From Acetobacteraceae bacterium (GTDB lineage: Bacteria; Pseudomonadota; Alphaproteobacteria; Acetobacterales; Acetobacteraceae): a DNA stretch of 7,580 nucleotides. Position 1 is the stretch's first letter. Every line of letters begins with the position of its first letter. Positions 5,819-7,580 of this stretch are shown here, piece by piece. The stretch spans positions 1-7,580 of the forward strand of contig JAIYAI010000740.1 of the NCBI GenBank assembly GCA_027489135.1, in the 5' to 3' direction. A program made the translations under genes and the position numbers. The notes under the pieces are model-generated. The model searched no databases and was not told where the DNA came from. It saw only the letters and a list, made by a program, of their open reading frames with translations.

Positions 5819-6781
5819 CTACCGCCGCGCGGGCGGGGTGGCGGGCGCGCCCGATGCGGGCGGCGGCGGCGCGGCATTGTCCATCAGGCTGCGCGCCGGC
5901 GGCGCCTGGTCCAGCCGCTCGATATTGGCCTGGCTGCGCACCCGGTTCACCACGACGCCGACCTGCTCCTCCATCAACTGGCGGCGCAGCGTGTCCTTCA
6001 CCTCGTCGAAATCAGCGGGCGGGGCGGTGCGACGGGCCTCGACCCTGATGACGTGCCAGCCGAACTGCGTGCGCACCGGCGTCGTGCTGGTCTGGCCGGC
6101 CTGCAGCGCGAAGGCGGCATTGGCGAATTCGGGCACCATGTCGCCCTTCTTGAAGAAGCCGAGGTCGCCGCCGTTCTGCGCGCCCGGGTCGATCGAGCGC
6201 TGCTTGGCGATCGCGGCGAAGTCGGCGCCGGGCCGGGCGAGGTCGGCGATCACCTGGCGCGCCTCGGTCTCGGTGCGGACCAGGATGTGGCGGGCATGGA
6301 CCTCCTCCTCGCCGCGGCGGCCGGCATTGTCGCGGTCGAAGCGCTGGCGCACGGCGGCGTCGGTGACCAGGGCGGCGAGTTCGCGGGTCAGCAGGGCCTG
6401 CTGCAGTTCCTGCTCCTCGGCGCGCCGGATGCGGCGGGCGACCTCCGGGTCCTTGTCGAGCCCGACCTTGCGCGCGGCGATGAGGAAGGCGCGCTCGGTC
6501 ACCGCGCGGTCCGTCAGCTGCCGCATCATGTCGGGCGGCAGCATGGCGATGACGGCGGCGGGGGGCGCGCTGCGGATCTCCTCCGGCAGCAGGTCCGCGG
6601 CGCTGTCGAGCACGTCCGAGGCGCGGATCTCCTGACCGTCGACCCGCGCCAGGACGGGGTTGGCATCCGCCGTGGCGGCCGCAGGAGGGTTGGGCGCGGC
6701 AGGCGCCTGGGCCAGCGCGGGGGCGGCGCCCAGGGCAAGGACAGAGGCGAGGATCGGCAGGGCCGGACGGCGGCGGGGCAT
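5819..6781 (-). CDS. Exported parvulin-type peptidyl-prolyl cis-trans isomerase (PpiC/SurA-like foldase)
   Basis: This protein of 320 residues probably acts in the periplasm, catalysing cis-trans isomerisation of Xaa-Pro bonds and chaperoning exported proteins. Residues 1-24 form a signal peptide (MPRRR, a hydrophobic core, then a PALA-QA cleavage site). Residues 43-150 are a helical SurA-N-like region starting at VLARVDGQEIRASDVLD. The parvulin domain covers about 161-248: VHARHILVRT, then SIDPGAQNGGDLGFFKKGDM, VPEFANAAFAL and QFGWHVIRVE, all typical of rotamase/PpiC domains. The tail (about 293-320) is Pro/Ala-rich and low complexity. No lipobox Cys or C-terminal anchor is seen, so it should be soluble. 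The ATG at 6781 begins the signal peptide and has TGGAG 7 nt upstream; an ATG at 6808 would spoil the signal peptide. It is the first gene of the operon, divergent from secA, whose product drives the export this protein needs. Confidence 0.95.
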   Translation of the reverse strand: MPRRRPALPILASVLALGAAPALAQAPAAPNPPAAATADANPVLARVDGQEIRASDVLDSAADLLPEEIRSAPPAAVIAMLPPDMMRQLTDRAVTERAFLIAARKVGLDKDPEVARRIRRAEEQELQQALLTRELAALVTDAAVRQRFDRDNAGRRGEEEVHARHILVRTETEARQVIADLARPGADFAAIAKQRSIDPGAQNGGDLGFFKKGDMVPEFANAAFALQAGQTSTTPVRTQFGWHVIRVEARRTAPPADFDEVKDTLRRQLMEEQVGVVVNRVRSQANIERLDQAPPARSLMDNAAPPPPASGAPATPPARR

Positions 6782-6874
6782 CGGAGGGCTCCAGGGGCGG
6801 CGGACCATGACGGATGCGCGAGCGGTCCACAAGAACGCCCAGGGCGAGCAAAGGCTGCGCGCGCGTTGACGCGG

Positions 6875-6888
6875 CCCCCCCGCCCCCC
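6875..6888. repeat. Homopolymeric C7-G-C6 tract (G6-C-G7 on the minus strand)
   Basis: Fourteen bases consist of cytosine with a single guanine. On the minus strand the tract is preceded by GAGGTA. It is about 95-105 nt upstream of the ppi start and 210 nt upstream of secA. Such runs can slip in replication or form G-rich secondary structure; a function here is not shown. Confidence 0.6.
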
Positions 6889-6936
6889 TACCTCTTGAGG
6901 CGAATCCGACCCGCCCGCGCAGCGCGCCCGGGCCGG

Positions 6937-6952
6937 CCGGAAGCCCGGAAGC
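6937..6952. repeat. Tandem 8-bp direct repeat CCGGAAGC x2
   Basis: Two exact copies lie head to tail. The second half of the first copy also takes part in a 6-bp inverted repeat with 6928-6933. It could be a slippage duplication or an operator; no known regulator site is recognised. Confidence 0.5.
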
Positions 6953-7055
6953 GACACGCCCTGCCCTGCTGGCCCGGCGCCCACCGCTCCGCCCCGCCTT
7001 GGCCGAGACCAGGGCCGGTCCGCGCCCGCGCCATACCCCCCGGACGACCGATCCG

Positions 7056-7064
7056 TGGTAGAAG
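7056..7064 (+). promoter_or_regulatory. Candidate extended -10 promoter element for secA
   Basis: TGGTAGAAG fits a TGn extended -10 followed by TAGAAG (four of six consensus positions). It would place the transcription start near 7071 and give a leader of about 30 nt before the secA ATG. No recognisable -35 lies 16-18 bp upstream (the region is C-rich), so the call rests on this element and its position. Confidence 0.27.
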
Positions 7065-7099
7065 CGCCGGCACGGCTCGCCCGGAGACCCCAGGACCGC

Positions 7100-7580
7100 A
7101 TGTTCGCCCGTATCGCCCGCGCCATCTTCGGCACCTCGAACGACCGCACGTTGAAGCGCTACCAGGCGCAGGTGCCGGCCATCAACGCGCTCGAGCCCAG
7201 CCTCGCCGCCCTCTCCGACGAGGCGCTGCGCGGCAGGACGGAGGAGTTCCGCGCCCGCCTCGCCGGCGGCGCCACGCTCGAGGAGATCCTGCCCGAGGCC
7301 TTCGCGACCGTGCGCGAGGCGGCGAAGCGCAGCCTCGGCCTGCGCCACTTCGACGTGCAGCTGATCGGTGGCATGGTGCTGAACGGCGGCCAGATCGCCG
7401 AGATGAAGACCGGCGAGGGCAAGACCCTCGTCGCCACCCTGCCGGTCTATCTCAACGCCATCGAGGGCAAGGGCGTCCACGTCGTCACGGTGAACGACTA
7501 CCTCGCCCGGCGCGACTCCGAATGGATGGGCCGGGTCTACGGCTTCCTCGGGCTGTCCACCGGCGTGATCGTGCACGGGC
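7100..7580 (+). CDS. secA: SecA, preprotein translocase ATPase subunit, N-terminal part (runs off the right edge)
   Basis: SecA is the ATPase motor that pushes unfolded preproteins through SecYEG. The first 160 codons are present; the frame stays open to the window end. The protein begins MFARIARAIFGTSNDRTLKR and continues with NALEPSLAALSDEALRGRT, EAFATVREAAKR, and LRHFDVQLIGGMVLN (81-95). The Walker A region of nucleotide-binding domain 1 is MKTGEGKT at 102-109, the same positions as in E. coli SecA. GVHVVTVNDYLARRDSEWM (125-143) follows. The ATG at 7100 matches the conserved family start; AGGA lies 4 nt before it and GGAGA 12 nt before it. The remaining domains, including the rest of NBD1, NBD2, the preprotein cross-linking domain and any C-terminal zinc tail, are outside the window. 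It is transcribed away from ppi. Confidence 0.97.
   Translation, partial: MFARIARAIFGTSNDRTLKRYQAQVPAINALEPSLAALSDEALRGRTEEFRARLAGGATLEEILPEAFATVREAAKRSLGLRHFDVQLIGGMVLNGGQIAEMKTGEGKTLVATLPVYLNAIEGKGVHVVTVNDYLARRDSEWMGRVYGFLGLSTGVIVHG

Larger units (their letters stand above)
6782..7099. other. Divergent control region between ppi and secA
   Basis: These 318 bp hold no supported gene and should contain the promoters of both flanking transcription units. Features seen are a C7-G-C6 tract (6875-6888), a tandem octamer CCGGAAGC x2 (6937-6952), an inverted repeat CCGGGC/GCCCGG (6928-6948) and an extended -10-like TGGTAGAAG (7056-7064) ahead of secA. For the ppi side only a weak pair is found: minus-strand TTGTGG at 6827-6832 and CATGGT at 6804-6809, with a 17-bp spacer. 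No secM-like leader peptide is visible before secA. Confidence 0.6.

Noticed and set aside
3366..6635. A 1089-codon open frame on the + strand antisense to the glycosyltransferase, argJ and the isomerase
   Set aside because: It is an effect of high GC. The minus strand encodes well-recognised proteins over the whole stretch, while the + translation is Arg/Ala/Gly/His-rich with no family motifs.
6866..6894. TTGACG with TACCTC 17 bp downstream as a secA promoter
   Set aside because: The -35 is good but the -10 is poor, the spacer holds the C7-G-C6 tract, and it would give a leader of about 200 nt. It is not strong enough to call.
6891..6900. CCTCTTGAGG short inverted repeat
   Set aside because: It has only 4-bp arms with a 2-nt centre, which is expected by chance.
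6782..7576. Long upstream extension of the isomerase frame across the control region and antisense to secA
   Set aside because: The signal peptide, Shine-Dalgarno site and family similarity all start at 6781; the extension shows no family features and overlaps secA on the opposite strand.
1..7580. Search for CRISPR repeats, tRNA/rRNA genes, insertion sequences, integrase or toxin-antitoxin genes
   Set aside because: No regularly spaced repeats, no tRNA-like cloverleaf or rRNA sequence, no transposase-like protein and no small gene pairs were recognised by eye.

Overview
The window is about 7.6 kb of very GC-rich, densely coding bacterial DNA. Codon use is heavily biased to G or C in the third position, and gaps between genes are mostly under 170 bp. 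The gene content points to an alphaproteobacterium, most likely Rhodospirillales/Acetobacteraceae (Roseomonas-like). The reasons are secA divergent from a parvulin-type isomerase plus argJ, an orphan Bug/TTT-type periplasmic binding protein, and the GC bias. The taxonomic call is inference; no rRNA or marker gene is present.

Layout. (1) Left edge, + strand: the last 31 codons of a glyceraldehyde-3-phosphate dehydrogenase (2-97), overlapping arsJ (about 84-1313). Together they form the known arsenate-resistance module in which GAPDH makes 1-arseno-3-phosphoglycerate and ArsJ exports it. (2) 1321-2292, - strand, convergent with arsJ: a Bug-family (tripartite tricarboxylate transporter) solute-binding protein with a Tat-like or Sec signal peptide and no transporter membrane genes beside it. 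(3) 2293-2458: a short gap with GC-rich hairpins and no gene. (4) 2459-6781, - strand: a tight four-gene run read in the order parvulin-like peptidyl-prolyl isomerase, argJ, membrane GT2/GT21-like glycosyltransferase, class I SAM methyltransferase. Gaps are 20 bp and 24 bp, followed by an 11-bp overlap, so it is probably one operon. (5) 6782-7099: a 318-bp divergent control region. (6) 7100-7580, + strand: the first 160 codons of secA, running off the right edge.

How the genes relate. SecA (export ATPase) and the exported parvulin foldase are functionally linked through envelope protein biogenesis. argJ (acetyl recycling in arginine synthesis) is a metabolic passenger in that cluster. The two distal genes look like a lipid- or polysaccharide-modifying pair of unknown substrate, and they are the least explained part of the window. 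I see no tRNA, rRNA, CRISPR array, insertion sequence, integrase or phage gene. I do not see a clearly new system. The best leads are the glycosyltransferase-methyltransferase pair appended to ppi-argJ and the arsJ module at the left edge.
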